Source of the DNA: Dipylidium caninum | Taxonomy: Eukaryota > Platyhelminthes > Cestoda > Cyclophyllidea > Dipylidiidae | Assembly: GCA_017562135.1 (NCBI GenBank) | Contig: QEYB01000290.1 | Coordinates: 744,001 to 808,000, forward strand | Reading direction: 5' to 3' | Length of the DNA: 64,000 nt | In this document: positions 45,683 to 58,300 of the stretch, one piece after another | How the letters are laid out: every line of letters begins with the position of its first letter | Position numbering within the stretch: position 1 is the stretch's first letter | Notes under the pieces: generated by a model | What the model was told of the DNA's origin: nothing | Seen by the model: the letters and a program-made list of their open reading frames with translations, nothing else | Databases searched by the model: none | Position numbers and translations under genes: made by a program

Positions 45683-48600
45683 CTACGGGCATAGGGGAGG
45701 GCGGTCGTACAAGACGTCCAGTGGACACGGGCAGATGAGGTGACAGAAAAGGGGGAAAATAGTCGAGTCTTTCGCCTCGCTGACTGGCAGGACGAGCAGT
45801 GTTGGCGAGGACGAGGAAAGAATGGCGAAGGGTTTAAGTGCTTCCATAATATTTCGCGTCACCCGTACAGAGTCATGGTTGTAGCGGAAAAAATGTGTGC
45901 ACATTCGGCTAATGTTCAGCCTTTTTTTTGGCACTCTCGTAGCACATCAGTCTCGCCAAAGTCTTTTGATGGCAAGAAAGTCGCCTCGAGGATTTGTTAA
46001 AATCTGCACCTTGAGTGGCGGAGAAACTGAAAGAGGCTTTTTTAACTTACAGTTAGGTAGAAAATGAGAATCTCGTGTTTTAACAAAACGCGGTTTAATG
46101 CTCCTGCATCTACTTTACCGCCGCTGCCGCGGATGTCTACGACTTGCCTTGAGCGCGGCTCATCGGAGGTGAATCCAGTCTTTGAGGCTGATTACGGCAC
46201 AAAGTTGATGGGACTTTGAACTAGCATTCACGAAGTGTGTTGAGCATGACAGTGGGAGCCGCAGACGGGTAGATGTGCCACCCGGATCGCCTCCAGTGGA
46301 TTTAGTTGGTCACCCGCCCGAGGAGTGCTGGACGGCCGGTCGGCGGCAGCCTGTTGGGCTGGGGATGGAGGCGGGATCTAAGGCGGTGGTGGTGGGCCAA
46401 GAGGAAAACCAGGATATGCAACCACCTGTCCCGATACAGTCAACCGTTATCAGTGCTCTGACAGGCGTCCAAAGTGTGTAGAAGAGCAAGGAAACCGGGT
46501 GGTCGGTGTTAAAGCGTTCAAAGTGGCGTGGTTGGCGTTGTTTCGTGGAGAAAGGGACCAGGTGCATCCCGTCGTGTTGACGATTTTCATCAAGAGTAGG
46601 GTAGACTGCATGAACCTCAAACAAAGGAAAGGAGTTCTTTCTCAGGTGCCGAGTATCTCCATTCCCTCACAGAGACGATTCACTCGGAGCGAGAAAAGGA
46701 GAATCGAACGTGAGCCCCGGCTGAAGATATACTCCTTGAGGACTGGAGGGGAGGAGTTATTCAGGTTCTTACACCTTCGGGCGCTTTATCGTCTTCGTAT
46801 CGTCCCGAATTGTCGACCTGTGAAGAGCGAATACTCCTCCTGCGACGAGCAGGACCGACGAGGACTGGAATGGGGTAGGCGGAGTCCAGGAATTTAAACC
46901 TACCCACTTTTAACTTATGTGAGATTAAAGTTGTACTTGTCTGTAAAATAAAGATTTCAGGGTAAGGAACTGTGGCAAGGGACCCACTTGGTTGGAGGAA
47001 GAGGACACGAAGAGGTTCCACGCGAGCTAAGACTATGCGCAGACAAGTGAGAGTTGCTTCATAAAAAGAAGAAAGCAGAAGCAGAATTCTTACGTCTATC
47101 CATTCCCTTTTTTCTAATTCTTCGACTCACTTTGCAGAAGCTAAACAAACATCCTCCTGCTGTGGAAGGGGAGACGCAAGAACTGACTAAACATCGCTTC
47201 GAACTGCGCCATTGCATCTCCTTCAACTCGTCCTCCAGGCCGCTCACGGCTGAAGCCATGTGGGGGGAGGCGGGGGGTTCAACTGTCAACAAGCGCATCA
47301 CGTTGTCGTCTGCAGTCGCGCCCTGCACCAGGTTCAGCTGAGAGCATGGGGATGAAGCATTTGGCAAATAACTCATGGACGAAGAGGAGGGAAGATGACC
47401 AAGTGTTGCCCAATCTCTCTGGCCAAGGTGGCTCCCTTGGACGAGGCGAACCAGGAGTGCTACGCCCTATGGAAGCGCGTGAATTACCTCCACGTCGACG
47501 CCGTCAGGGCGGAAGTAGGTTCATTGGACAGTAACCAAGGAGGACGTGGTGCAGCAGGACGCGGATTCTGTCGACTGAGTTGCCCTTTCCCCAACAGGCT
47601 GGTTGCTGTAAACACCGGCGAGTGGTTAACAGCCCCGTCAGATGAACAGTCAACGCGCTTCCCGGAGACTCGGGATGCTCTGTGAGGCGGTGTCTCCACC
47701 AAGCCACATGAATATGCCGGGAGCAGCGCAGAACCTTCCCGTACCCTCACTCCCTCATGAGCAGGACAGGCACCAGTCACAAAGGCCAAAGTGGCGTTTA
47801 GGGAGTAAAGGAAAGAAGGAAGGAAGGAAGGAAGGAAGGGAGGGAGGGAGGAAGGAAGGAAGGAAGGAAGAGATGGAGGAGAACGAGGAGGAGATTGAGG
47901 ACGAGAAAGGGCGGAAATCGAGGCTGCGGCTTGTGCAGATTTACACCAGGTCTGAGGAGAGGCGCGAGTGAAATGTGCTAATGGCGGGGAGAAGAGGCAT
48001 ACGAGACGTAGTTCTCAACCTTGCGCCTGGGTTGGGGGCCACCAAAATTCCCAAAAAGATGATGTGACCTCTCAAATTAGGGCTTAAAATAAAATCAGAA
48101 TGAACTTTTGTCCCAAAAAGGATGACCTTCGATATTCTTGCCTTGACAACTAAGTCAGTGCGGATTTTAGGGGAGAATGAAAACGCAAAATTACTGCTGA
48201 AAAGTATAAATTTAATCAAATCTATGCTGTGATTTTGTGTCAACGACATTTTTGCTATCGAATGTCCCACCACATACACCACAACATTCTCCTATGTAAA
48301 GTCAAATTTTTGCTTAGAGGTGGAAGGGCTTCTTGCTCTGGCCTAACAGTATGTCCCTTTCCTCACAGTTTTTTCCTCTACTTTCCACTTTTCACCCCCG
48401 ATTATCATCACCTGATTGAGGAAGGTCGCGAATTTCTTTCGAGCAGGAAGAGATGTGCACACGACGACTTGGTCATCCAAATACTCTTCAGTTCATTCAT
48501 GGAGCAGCCATGTCGAATATTCTCACAGCGCCCCATCTTCCGCATGTGGTCGGGAATGTGTTGCCGAGCTGAAGTAAGCCTCTCAGCGATCTGTGACGAT

Positions 48601-51600
48601 GCCAGAAAGGGATCCTCCTTCAGCATGGCATCAACAAACATCGTCGTCGATCAACGATGGTCGCCCATAACGTGGCTCAATTGACAGATCGAAAACTGCT
48701 TCTTTTAAACTTTACAATCCAACCGTCAACTGCATTTTCGGTCAAGAAACGGCACCTCCGCCAAGCGCCTTCCATAAATTCGTCCATGCCTCTGTGGCAC
48801 TTTTTTCTTTGTTGAAATTTTTATCAATTATATCAGTACGTCAGTTTGTATAAATTAAGCGGCAAAAATCGAGAGCCAAACACATGGCAAAATAAAAATG
48901 TGGCCTTGAAAATTTTCTTAGAAAGGAACATAACTTTCCGGTAGACCGCGAAAAATCGACTGGGCACGAATTGGGACCCCCAATGAGCATATCATTGAAT
49001 TCTGGGGTGAGAAAAAGAATCTCACGGACCTTAAATTCCAAATCGAGTGGAGAGATCATGAAATTTTATGCCAAAAAATGCATAATTTTAACATTCCTTT
49101 GTCATTTTATCGACATATACTGATATAAGACGACCTGAGAGGATCTGTCGAAAACTCTCAACCACGATCGTCTAGTCAAACACACGTCACCCGAATTGAG
49201 CTTTATGTTTGGTTTTCAAAGTTCATAATGCATTGTTCCTCGAATGACCCGCCACACACACCACAACATTCGCCTCTTCATAGTCAAATTTGGCTTACAG
49301 ATGGAAGGGCCGCGTTCCCCTGGTTCACAATATACCTCTTTTCCTGCAATTCCTTCGTACGTGATCCACTTTTCATCCCCAATCGCAATCCGTTTCAAGA
49401 AAGTCTCCGTTTCGTTCCGAGTTAGCAGAGATCTGCACACGACGACTCGATCATCCAATTTCTTCCAACTTCATTCATGTGGCACGAATGTTGAGTATTT
49501 CCACACTGATGCCATCTTCCAGGTGTGGTCCGAAGCGGTTAGCTGAACTGAAATAGGCGATCCCCGATGATGCCAGAGAAGGATTTAGCTCCAACATGGT
49601 TTTGACAACATCGGTGTCCGTCAAAGATGGTCGACCAGAACGTGCCTTCTTGGAAAGGTCGGAATCTCCTTTGTCACATCACTCCGACCATCTTCTGCAT
49701 GTCCTGTCAGTAATTGTACCTTCACTAAACACTTTAAATAAATTTCTGCATCCTTACGTAAAAAGTGTGGTGGCGTAAATGAACTTTATCAGTAGCCATC
49801 GTAGTCGACCAGAGATGATCGTCCAGAGGGTGGTCCTTTCAGATTTCTCAGACTATCTTCTGCATGTCCTCTCAGAAACTATATCTTCACCAAACATTCT
49901 CAATAAACTTCTACATACTTTTTTGGCATTACTTACCTGTTGAAACTCGTATAAAACACAGTTCCGTGAACGAACTTCATCGGCAGCCATGGACGCACTA
50001 TCACTGCGCACTTAAGACCGAGGTAAATTAACTTGGCCGTAGTTAACTCGCTACATCAGAATGTATTCATCAAGCGATAAGAGTGGAGAGTACGGCATTT
50101 GCTACATGTCAAAAGTGGTCATTTAAACGGAGAGGACATTCCAGTAGACCTGATGCGTGCAACGATGTGGATATTTCTCTCAAAATTGTGGTAAAAGACT
50201 TTTCAAGATCGTAAATTGCTCAAAATGAGAAACACCTTGAGTTAAATAACTGCAAAAAAAGGAACACTCTCACGGAGATAAGTCCCGGCCCCCCTCCCCC
50301 TCCCCCTCCTCCCCTTTCTGGCAGGCCTCTAAGGCTACGGAAGTCCACAGGACCCGTCAAAAGAAAAAATTGGCATATCGAAATAATTAAAGCGTTGTAA
50401 TGGCGACGACAGCAATTACGAATGTTTGGAATTTGACGTTTCACCTTATTCCTAACCTCCAAGAACACCAGTCTTCGAGCCGAGGCGTCCCAACGAGGAC
50501 TCCTGGGATAAAATATGAATCTTCACATGCCCACGTACGGGGCCATTGTGTGTGGCGCTAGAAGAAGATAACATCTTTCTATTTACGTACCAACATCTCC
50601 AACGGTATGGGGGCCTTTAATGGACAACATTCTGTGTTCACTGGAGCACTCAATTTTTTCCTCCAATCTACACCTTTTAGGTAAAAAGGCTTCTGCAGGG
50701 GATCCACGTGGACTGGTGGTGTAGGCGGGGTGGGGGGGGGAGGTTGGGGAGTTTGGAAGGAAAGTCAACGTTAGACCTGTGGCTTGGGAGGGTGAAGCAT
50801 GTTATTACCATCACCTGCCTGCTCGGTGACGCGCCGACACAACCAGCACTTATCACAGCCAGGCTCTCCACCTTCAGGTTTTGTCACTGCATCTCATAAA
50901 GCGGCCAACTCTGGCGCCTTTGTCAGTTTCACACTGGATTTGGCTGCTTCCTTAGTGTGGATAAGCGCTTTTGGTTAAGAATAATGGCAAAGCCGACTAC
51001 AAACTCTAACCTGTAGAGAAATTTAGAATATCTCAACCGCCAGCATTAATTAGCACGACTTTTCTTCATTTTAGCATTAATCAGCTTGTCTGAGGGACTT
51101 TCAACGAGTTTCCGCAGTAAAAACCATTGCGATGCTGCACGGCTGGTTATTCGCCCATTTACTGACCTGAGTCCATTGTCTTTTTTCCCCTCGACTGCGG
51201 CAAATGGATGATGGTTGAAAAGCGGTCACCCGGCGATCTCATGCGCCACTATTCGGCGCCAGATGAGGTGGGATTCGAGAAACAGTCTTCAATTAAGTGG
51301 AATAAATAGGGGTCCTAATGGCCCCCACTCGTCCTAACTTTTGCCTCTTGGGGCACGAGTGGAAAGAACCATTTGCTTGTGACAACACTCACGAAGAAGC
51401 GTGGCAATCAGGTCTTTTTGCAGCCACTTCTCAATTCCCTCTCCCTTCACATCTTCTCTCGTCTTAGTAAAAGTAGTCAGAACGAAAAATGACATTAAAT
51501 AGACAACTTGTCATCAACCCGCGTTGTACCAATCCAGCTCGCTGAGAACTTAAAAATTACACCAAAAGCCCCCAAATTTTGTCTGCCGTTTTGTTGATTT

Positions 51601-54600
51601 CTAAAAATGCTCAGCCCCCCCCCCCCACTCCTCCCTCGGTTTATCTTTTATCATCAATTAATTAACTCGCTGAGACTGTAGTTTCCGAGGCAATATTTTG
51701 CGTACGAAAACTAAAGCATACAAGTTAATTGTAGGAGAATTACTACTTCCAATCAAAAGGGCCGTTGGAGAAAACTGGTGGCCAAGCGACGTCTTCTTCT
51801 TCACCAAAATCCGTACTTCTAATAAACTATTCATTTCGGACAGTTAGGGATAAAATGTGCTGATGCCACATGTAAATCGCCATTATGGTAATCACCGCAA
51901 GTTAAAGCCCCAACCACAGTTAGACTGAAGCGATCCAAGGGGTTAAAAGCCGCTAATATGTTGATAATCAAATACTATTAATAGACAGAGCATTTAATAA
52001 ATTAAATAGTGTCATACCACATGGCGGGCAAGCGATCAAGACGCCCAGGTTAGATTCAAAGCGACTTGGAGGAAAGCGAAAGTATCCGCCACCTCGTCGA
52101 TCTGGAACAGGGAAAAGACCGTTTGGACAAATGTAGGCATCCTGGAAGCGGAGCACTTTAGAGGAGACGAAGAGGAGAGGAGAAGACATCCGAGGTTACA
52201 AGTACCCTTCCTCTTCCTTCAGTCCCAACAGAGAATTACTGGGACTCAACGCAAGAGAAAAAATGAAACACTCTCATCGCGGCTTAACAGTCAACTTCAA
52301 TTAAGCTGAAAATGCATAGACACTGGATTCCAGAACATTATTCTTTTTTTTCCCGACAGAAATAATTTTTGCCGATATTTCGCCCCCCCTCCCTCCCCTG
52401 CTTCTACAATGAATTTAGTTGCACACACCGAATACGTATAGGAGGCTAATACAACACAGAAAACCCCTTAATTCACCACCTCTAACCAAAAATTTTCACA
52501 TCGCTGAACTGCCTTTGCTTGAACTGTGCCGTTGAAATGATTAACAAGGAGAGGCGAATCTACATCACTGATAGATGGTGTCAGAGAAGATTCTGTATCC
52601 ACTGTTATAAAAAAAAAAGCATCATCAATAAAAAATATGAGTTTATCTATCCAACTAATTTCAACTGTCAGACTTTTTCGACTCTCCAAACTAACCAAAA
52701 TTCGCGTATCCAATACACGAGCTGCCCTCCGCATCTCGCCACGCGGGGTCATAATTCACCAACAAAATCTCTTCGGTTAGAGGTGAGGTGAGACTCATGT
52801 CCATTCTAATTCCTTGGAGTTGCCAACTCACTCATATACAGTAGATATTTGGACGGAACGTTGTCATTAAATGAAATTTGGCGCACCTATTAACTCCAGC
52901 TACTTTGGCCGCTCTCCCTCCCCCCACCCACCGGGGACACAGGGGACGGAGCAGCTTGGAAAATGGGATTTTATTGCGTTGAATGTGAACCTCCCACATG
53001 AACGACATGAACCTCTTTTACGACCCACAACCTCTATGTTAGGCAATAGAGCCAGGTAATGCATTCAACAAATATTTACACTTTATTGTCAACTAAGGGT
53101 GAAAATTTGATCCACCAAATGTGAAGTAAAGCACACCTTCCCGATCAAATAGGGTAATCGAGACTCTGACCGATGTCAGGCTCTCGAAGTGTCTTTGTGG
53201 AGCATTCTGGAGCACGGCGACAGAGAAAGGACACGGTGGAAGCCTCATACTTCCGATTAATTTTAGAACCGAGCCTCTAGAACATACCAATCCCTTTGCT
53301 TTGAGTGAGGAGGCACACACGGCATCGCACAAATTTAACAGAGATGCAGCAAGGGAAACGGGTTGACCACGTGGAATGGACGAGTTTTTACAAAAAAGAA
53401 TTATGCCTGAATACTTCAATTTCCGAACAAAAAAAGTCCCTTTTAATGCTGGACGACGTCCGATTTTGAAGTCTCTAATTTACTCCGACAGATGAGAGGC
53501 TACTATTAGGCTTCATAACTAAATGTTGACCATGTGAAAAAAACGGTCTTTTAAATTTAGTCTAACAAGTTATATTCCCTACATTAGTTCCTAAATCCCA
53601 CTAAAGGGTGATATAATACAAATAAGAGGAGCTCTAATGTACCAGAGGAGCGTGGAAAAGGGAATGAAAGTTAACAGCCCCACAGGGAATCAAAGGAGTC
53701 CCCCTCACTTTCCACTCAGCCTGATCCGGGGGGACAAGAAAGGCAGTAGTCTTAGTTGAATAAAATGAAGGGTAGTCCAAACATTCTCCTCTCTGTGACA
53801 CCTCTGTCCCGATTGTCAACAACGAGGGAGATCAGAGGGCTCGACGCCGTCCCCGAGGGGGGTGTTGAGCAAGGAGTTAAGAGTAATTCCACGTAAGTTG
53901 ATTGACGGACATCACAATAAGGCGAAGCGGGTGAAGAGTAGTAAATAAAGTCGAGTACTTGTAACAAATAGTTCGTGCGCCGCTCTAACAACACCGGTAT
54001 ATCCCGCCTTACGACAAGAAGGCGCAGTCTAATCCCCTCTTGGACCTGCTTTTTTGGGGGGCATAAGTTGCCTCTCAGGAGGGTGAATGCGGGGAGAAGG
54101 GGGAAGTGCGGCAAACCAAAGCGAGACGGGCAAATAAGGTATGGAAGGATTTAAACAGCGTAAATCACAAGAATATTAATAGACAATATGACTCTACCCC
54201 CTTTTTTTCATTCATTACATACATCTCGATCATAAGCCAGTTCTCAAGGATGAAATGACCTAAAAAATGCACCTCTGACATTTGATAATTACGTCAAATC
54301 TAATATGACCAAATAGTAAAATGGCAAGAATTATGGGGAAAGCGTTGGAGGATTGCGAATCATAAAGGCTACCATCAATGCGTATTCTCTTCATCATTGA
54401 GGATTTAGAAGAAGAATTATGAGATTGTGAATCGCGAGGAAGCATTTTTCACGTTAATAAAATCATTGGAGTTGAGAGTATTATATGGAACGCTCAACGC
54501 TGTTATGTACGCAAGTAAGCTGCCAGCCAAAATGCGTCTTTTATCAGCGTTCACAATCGAATTGTCATATGGGGATGGGTTGGACGGCGATAAACACAGG

Positions 54601-54614
54601 TTATGTGTACGCAT
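45605..54614 (-). CDS. Gene Z: unrecognised multi-exon gene, partial model
   Basis: Candidate exons in transcription order: 54614-54453 (first ATG), 54045-53802, 53406-53288, 53249-53171, 52601-52480, 52155 to about 52066, 50886-50815, 50776-50674, 47337-47131, 46377-46314, 45682-45605. Adjacent exons 1 to 6 join in phase, as do 50886/50776 and 47337/46377/45682. Introns include two of 38 nt. The product would start MRTHNLCLSPSNPSPYDNSI, then RTNYLLQVLDFIYYSS, SLAASLLNLCDAVCASS and VDTESSLTPSISDVDSPLLV. Later come CDKCWLCRRV, proline-rich stretches (PNSPTSPPHPAY, IPPPSPAQQ), SGLEDELKEMQWRSS and CISCSGSHF ... HGEIYC. The last has the C-x2-C-x19-C spacing of the second half of a LIM zinc finger, but the first half was not found. 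Exons are missing between 52.0 and 50.9 kb and around 50-47 kb; these may be two genes. Function unknown. Confidence 0.5.
46381..46440 (-). other. Pyrimidine-rich acceptor region before a proline-rich exon of gene Z
   Basis: The minus-strand tract cctcttggcccaccaccacc followed by gccttag makes a strong 3' splice site ending at 46378. It opens the frame IPPPSPAQQAAADRPSS. Confidence 0.4.
47131..47337 (-). CDS. Exon of gene Z (69 codons, unrecognised)
   Basis: Bounded by a ctctcag acceptor and a gtgagt donor on the minus strand. Exactly one of three frames is open throughout, reading LNLVQGATADDNVMRLLTVE, then AVSGLEDELKEMQWRSSKRC. The exon is phase 0 on both sides and joins in phase to 46377-46314. 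No family recognised. Confidence 0.45.
47805..47872 (+). repeat. (GGAA)n / (GGGA)n microsatellite
   Basis: About 15 tetranucleotide units of ggaa interrupted by three ggga units, in the large intron or gap of gene Z. Confidence 0.9.
48240..49080 (-). mobile_element. Degenerate mariner element, minus strand
   Basis: Read leftward: the shared mariner leader (ttttgccatgtgtttggctc near 48890), a long gap, then HTH words (LASSQIAERLTSARQHIPDH, MRKMGRCENI) and a short piece around RRMLWCMWWDIR. The blocks with the catalytic acidic residues are missing or scrambled. It lies within the intron region of gene Z. Confidence 0.7.
49200..50025 (-). mobile_element. Mariner fragments in tandem, minus strand
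   Basis: The upstream part (about 50025-49800) reads MAADEVRSRNCVLYEFQQ ... EDIVSERTCRR, a transposase N-terminus. It is followed by a second, internally deleted N-terminal piece (about 49790-49590, KARSGRPSLTDTDVVKTML). Then comes a catalytic block with the intact first motif (RIAIGDEKWITY) and MKRRMLWCVWRVIRGTMHYE. Two copies of the DNA-binding region in succession suggest one element inserted beside or into another, or a tandem duplication. Confidence 0.7.
50055..50220 (+). mobile_element. Short mariner fragment, plus strand
   Basis: Reads TAFATCQKWSFKRRGHSSRP then DACNDVDISLK. This is the DNA-binding-domain to linker portion (FA-x-CQKW ... SRPDACND) of a mariner transposase. It is opposite in orientation to the adjacent fragments at 49.2-50.0 kb. 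Confidence 0.55.
50284..50320 (+). repeat. C-rich low-complexity tract
   Basis: ccccctccccctcccc-type run. On the minus strand it produces an artificial polyglycine frame. Confidence 0.8.
50890..52065. other. Gene Z intronic gap
   Basis: No further exon could be placed with confidence. At least one exon is expected here, because the phases of the exons on either side (52155 and 50886) do not match. Confidence 0.3.
51614..51632 (+). repeat. C homopolymer tract
   Basis: About 12 consecutive C followed by actcctccctc in gene-Z intronic sequence. Confidence 0.8.
53250..53287 (-). other. 38-nt intron of gene Z
   Basis: gtatgt donor to ggaag acceptor on the minus strand. Removing it joins KAKGL to YEASTVSFLCRRAPEC in phase; retaining it changes frame. 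Confidence 0.5.
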
Positions 54615-55303
54615 TAACTAGGCTGGTCAACAGTCCAAAAGGCTCAGACGTTAAGATGCGATTTGAGGGGGGTTGTAACCTCATCAACACTCCAAAAAAC
54701 ACGTCACCGCTGGGAAAAGGCAAAGTTAAACGGCACCAGGACACTCGGTTAATCGAAGGACAAAAAAGATATCGAATTATGCGGTGAAAAAAAATGCAAA
54801 AACACTTAATTACGGTGGGTACATTAAGGAGGAGGAAGATGAAAAGTTGAAAGGCATAGATCATTTATGAACCAGTGGACTTTTAGTAAGTTATCCCGCT
54901 AATTATAACTGCATTTTAACCAAAGCAACTGAGGATGGCGTAACAAGGAAGAAATAAGAACCAGATGGACACAGATAAGGCAATTCTATATTGTGAAAAA
55001 GTGAGATTATGGAAAGCTAGGAGGTAGCGCGATTTAGTTTGATAAAATGAGATGGATTACGAATTTGTAGAGCAGTTAAGAGGTAAAATGAGGGCAACTC
55101 CGTCTCAAATGAGTACTCATTGGAAGAGTTGCTGACTACATTTGGCAGTGTAAGCAGTGTCAGCTTCCTATGGTGATGAAAGGTGAGGTCTGGCCCGCCT
55201 GACGTCTGTAACCTTGCAAAAAAACTGCTAAGAATTGTTGAGTACGCCAAACACAGCAACTTGAAATAGTAGCTGTGAGACCCCTTCAGCAGCGAGGAGC
55301 GGA
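54615..55303. other. Intergenic spacer between prolyl oligopeptidase and gene Z
   Basis: About 690 bp between the peptidase stop codon and the first candidate ATG of gene Z, both on the minus strand. It must hold the peptidase 3' UTR and the gene Z promoter. No perfect AATAAA was seen on the minus strand close to the stop. Confidence 0.4.
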
Positions 55304-58300
55304 TCACTTTCCTCTGTTAAAGAACGCTAAAGTTTCGTTCAACCGGTAGCTGACAACACTCACGACATATGCCTTCTGCTTCTCGGGTTTCGAAGAACCT
55401 ACACTCAAAATTACATCCAGGCACCGATTTACAGTAAACTAAGTGGGTTAAAGAAGAAAGATAAGTAGTAAAATGAGAATCCTGACCTTCTTGGAGGTTG
55501 GTTTGCCTCCACCATGCCCGGCATTAGTTTCAATACGAATTAGAAGAGGATTGGTCTGAGCCGCGCAGCCGCGTCCAACAACCTCTTGCAGCGTGGCGAT
55601 ATACTTGAGTGAGTGCAAGGGCACCACGCGGTCGTCATGGTCTGCGGTCAGCACTAAAACCGCCGGATACTGCGCTCCGGGTTCCCGTGGTGGTCGAACG
55701 TTGTGCAATGGTGAGTACCTGTGTGTATGTAAGTGTATATCGTCACTTGAAATTCATTGAGGCTTTAATCGCATTCCTTCTTCGCACTTCTAAGACAGGT
55801 AGTGAATGCAAGGAGGAGTATCTTTGATATCACATTGAAGAAATGTCATTAATCACCACAGTAAATTCAAGATTTCTATGGTAAGAAGGTCAAAAGCAAA
55901 GGGATGCCCCCAAATTAAAGTGCATTAAAGCAAAAGAATAACATTATTGTCCAACTGACTCGAATAGGCTAAAAACGGATCTTGTGAAATATCTACGACT
56001 TCAAAATGCCAATTCAACCTGCTCTACGCCTTGTGTTAAGCTATAAATTGTTTGTGTTTATCATTTAATTGGCCTGAGACGGTAGAAATTTGTGCTCTAG
56101 CAAAGTCTACCTTCAAATCGGCGTTATTAAGAGCTGTACTTCTTTCAATTTGGCCAAAATTGGCAGGCAGGATTGCCGGTTCACCATGGGGTGACATCCC
56201 CTGTTGTCTAACGTGACAACACAAGGTGGCGCAACTGTGATTGCAGGAAGGATAAACTCAACGCCACAGTAGGCAATAAAATATGAACAAGGCACCTTCC
56301 TCATTCCCAATCATTAGATTTCCACCATGCCTCAACTAATTGTCGGGATCCAAGAAGACTCCCCACGTTACAGAGATGCACAACAAAAAGGCTCCAGCTC
56401 AGTTACCTCCTCAATCCAGCATTTTACTGCAACATGAAATATTTAGTTTCATGCGCGCAGATCTTTGACTGGTTTTAAGAGTGCGGAGTAGGTGGTAAGT
56501 GAAAGGGAAAAAAGGTCGGTGTGTATTAAAAGTTCACGATGCTGGAGTTCTCTTCAGTAGACTCAATGTAAATCGTAACACGTGAAATTGTTCTCTCCCT
56601 AGCTCCTTCAATTTCGCTAAGAAAATTTCCGGGTGACGTCGACAAAGAAACCTGTTAATTTGCAGCAAATGCGTAGTCATCACTGCGAAAAGCCTTTTTT
56701 CCTGAGGGATAGTGCGATGTCAAGGGGTCCAACCAGAAGTTGTGCTCCACACCCTCCCACTTTAAATGAGCCCGACGATTACTGTGTTCATCACTACACG
56801 GTTCAACTCCAAATTCTGTATTTGTTAGCCTCTACCTCAGATCGCAGTGGATTAAACAGTGTGAGGGCAGATCGCCGTCGCGTGAGCGAAGACTCTCGAT
56901 ATCGAGTTTGGGCATGTTTAACAAACAAAAAACGAGAAGATGCGACACAGAGGAGAATAGACCAAGGATAATGCAGTTAAGAGTTCTCATCATTTATCTA
57001 ATTAAGGGTGACTTACGTCATTAGATAGCGGAAAATTTCCTCTTTCGAAACATCTCCGTAGTCTGACTGCCAGGCATGGCCTATGGTGAAGAGGTGGAAT
57101 CTCAGCATATCTGTCACCGGTACTTGACAGATGGTGGCACCGAAGAGATCGGGACGCTGATTGGTGCACACACTCACCAGGAGACCACCGTTACTGCCAC
57201 CCTCGATTATCAGTCTACAGAAGACGTTTGTAAACATTTGAAAAAAAAATCACATTCAATTACAGACAAATGTCCCAAGTAGACAATTACTACAACTACT
57301 TAGATAACAAAGAGTTGTTGTTTGAGATACCATAAAGTAAAACAAAGTACTCCCAGTGGAGACAATGACAATGGCCTAAAAGTTCAGGCATGACATTTTA
57401 AGGTTCCAATAAAAAAAGAATGATAAATGCGTACTTGTGTGGTGATGTGTACTTTTTCTCCACCAAAAATTCAGCTGCGGCGATAAAGTCATCGAAGCAA
57501 TTCTGTTTGTTTAATAGCTTCCCACCAGCGTGCCATTTTTCTCCGTATTCACTAACAAAAGTTAATGACAATTCAGAATAGGTAATATGAAATGTTACAA
57601 TCACAAGCTCTCCGTTCCTCAGCGACAGAATGAATTGTCAAATAAGTGAATGAAGGGCTTAACTTCCGACATATTGATGGGCGTCACATGTCAAATTTGA
57701 TGGAGACAGGGTTTAGAAATATGCAATATGCAAATAGTAATGGATTAAGTTAGCTCAGTGCAATACAAACATGGGCACCGTCTCTTTAGCCCCCAATTTC
57801 TCATCACATAGGAAAAAGCGCCTTTTACACGAGTTGATGACATTCTTTAATTTGTGGGGGAAAGTTAAATAGACGTCAAGTAGGGAAATTAGGAGCGTAG
57901 GAGAAATAGCTAACAATGACTTCACTGCAATAAATAAGGGAATGGAAAGGGAAGGGGGTAAGTACGCAACTCAGCCCACGCAACCAGTCAGGTAGAAAAC
58001 GACGTCATGCATTGTTACCGGTAGTGCCTGTACTTCTGTAAAGTTATTAGATTACACTAAATACAGAGCCAAAAATTGGTTCTAACAACGTTACAATTCA
58101 GAGCTGAGGAGATGAAAGGGACAGGACTCTTGGCCTTTGAAGAGGCGGTGAGGTGAGCGGATTGAGGATTGAGAGGACGAGGTGTGGGAAGAAAAAAAGA
58201 AGTGACATACCGCTCTCCGACGGCTGCAATGATTATGTTAAAGGTAAGCGAAAAAAATAATGGTACCGATTAACTAATTAAAGTTTAATCTACTGCTACT

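Noticed and set aside
47395..47789. Frames on both strands at 47.4-47.8 kb (for example NQECYALWKRVNYLHVDAVR on plus)
   Set aside because: Protein-like on either strand in this GC-richer stretch; no consistent splice borders or homologue could be given, so strand cannot be chosen.
53169..53283. RhoGAP-like reading of the gene Z segment around LLNLCDAVCASSLKAKGLYE
   Set aside because: The spacing loosely recalls the start of a RhoGAP fold, but the arginine finger is absent and no later RhoGAP motif was found.
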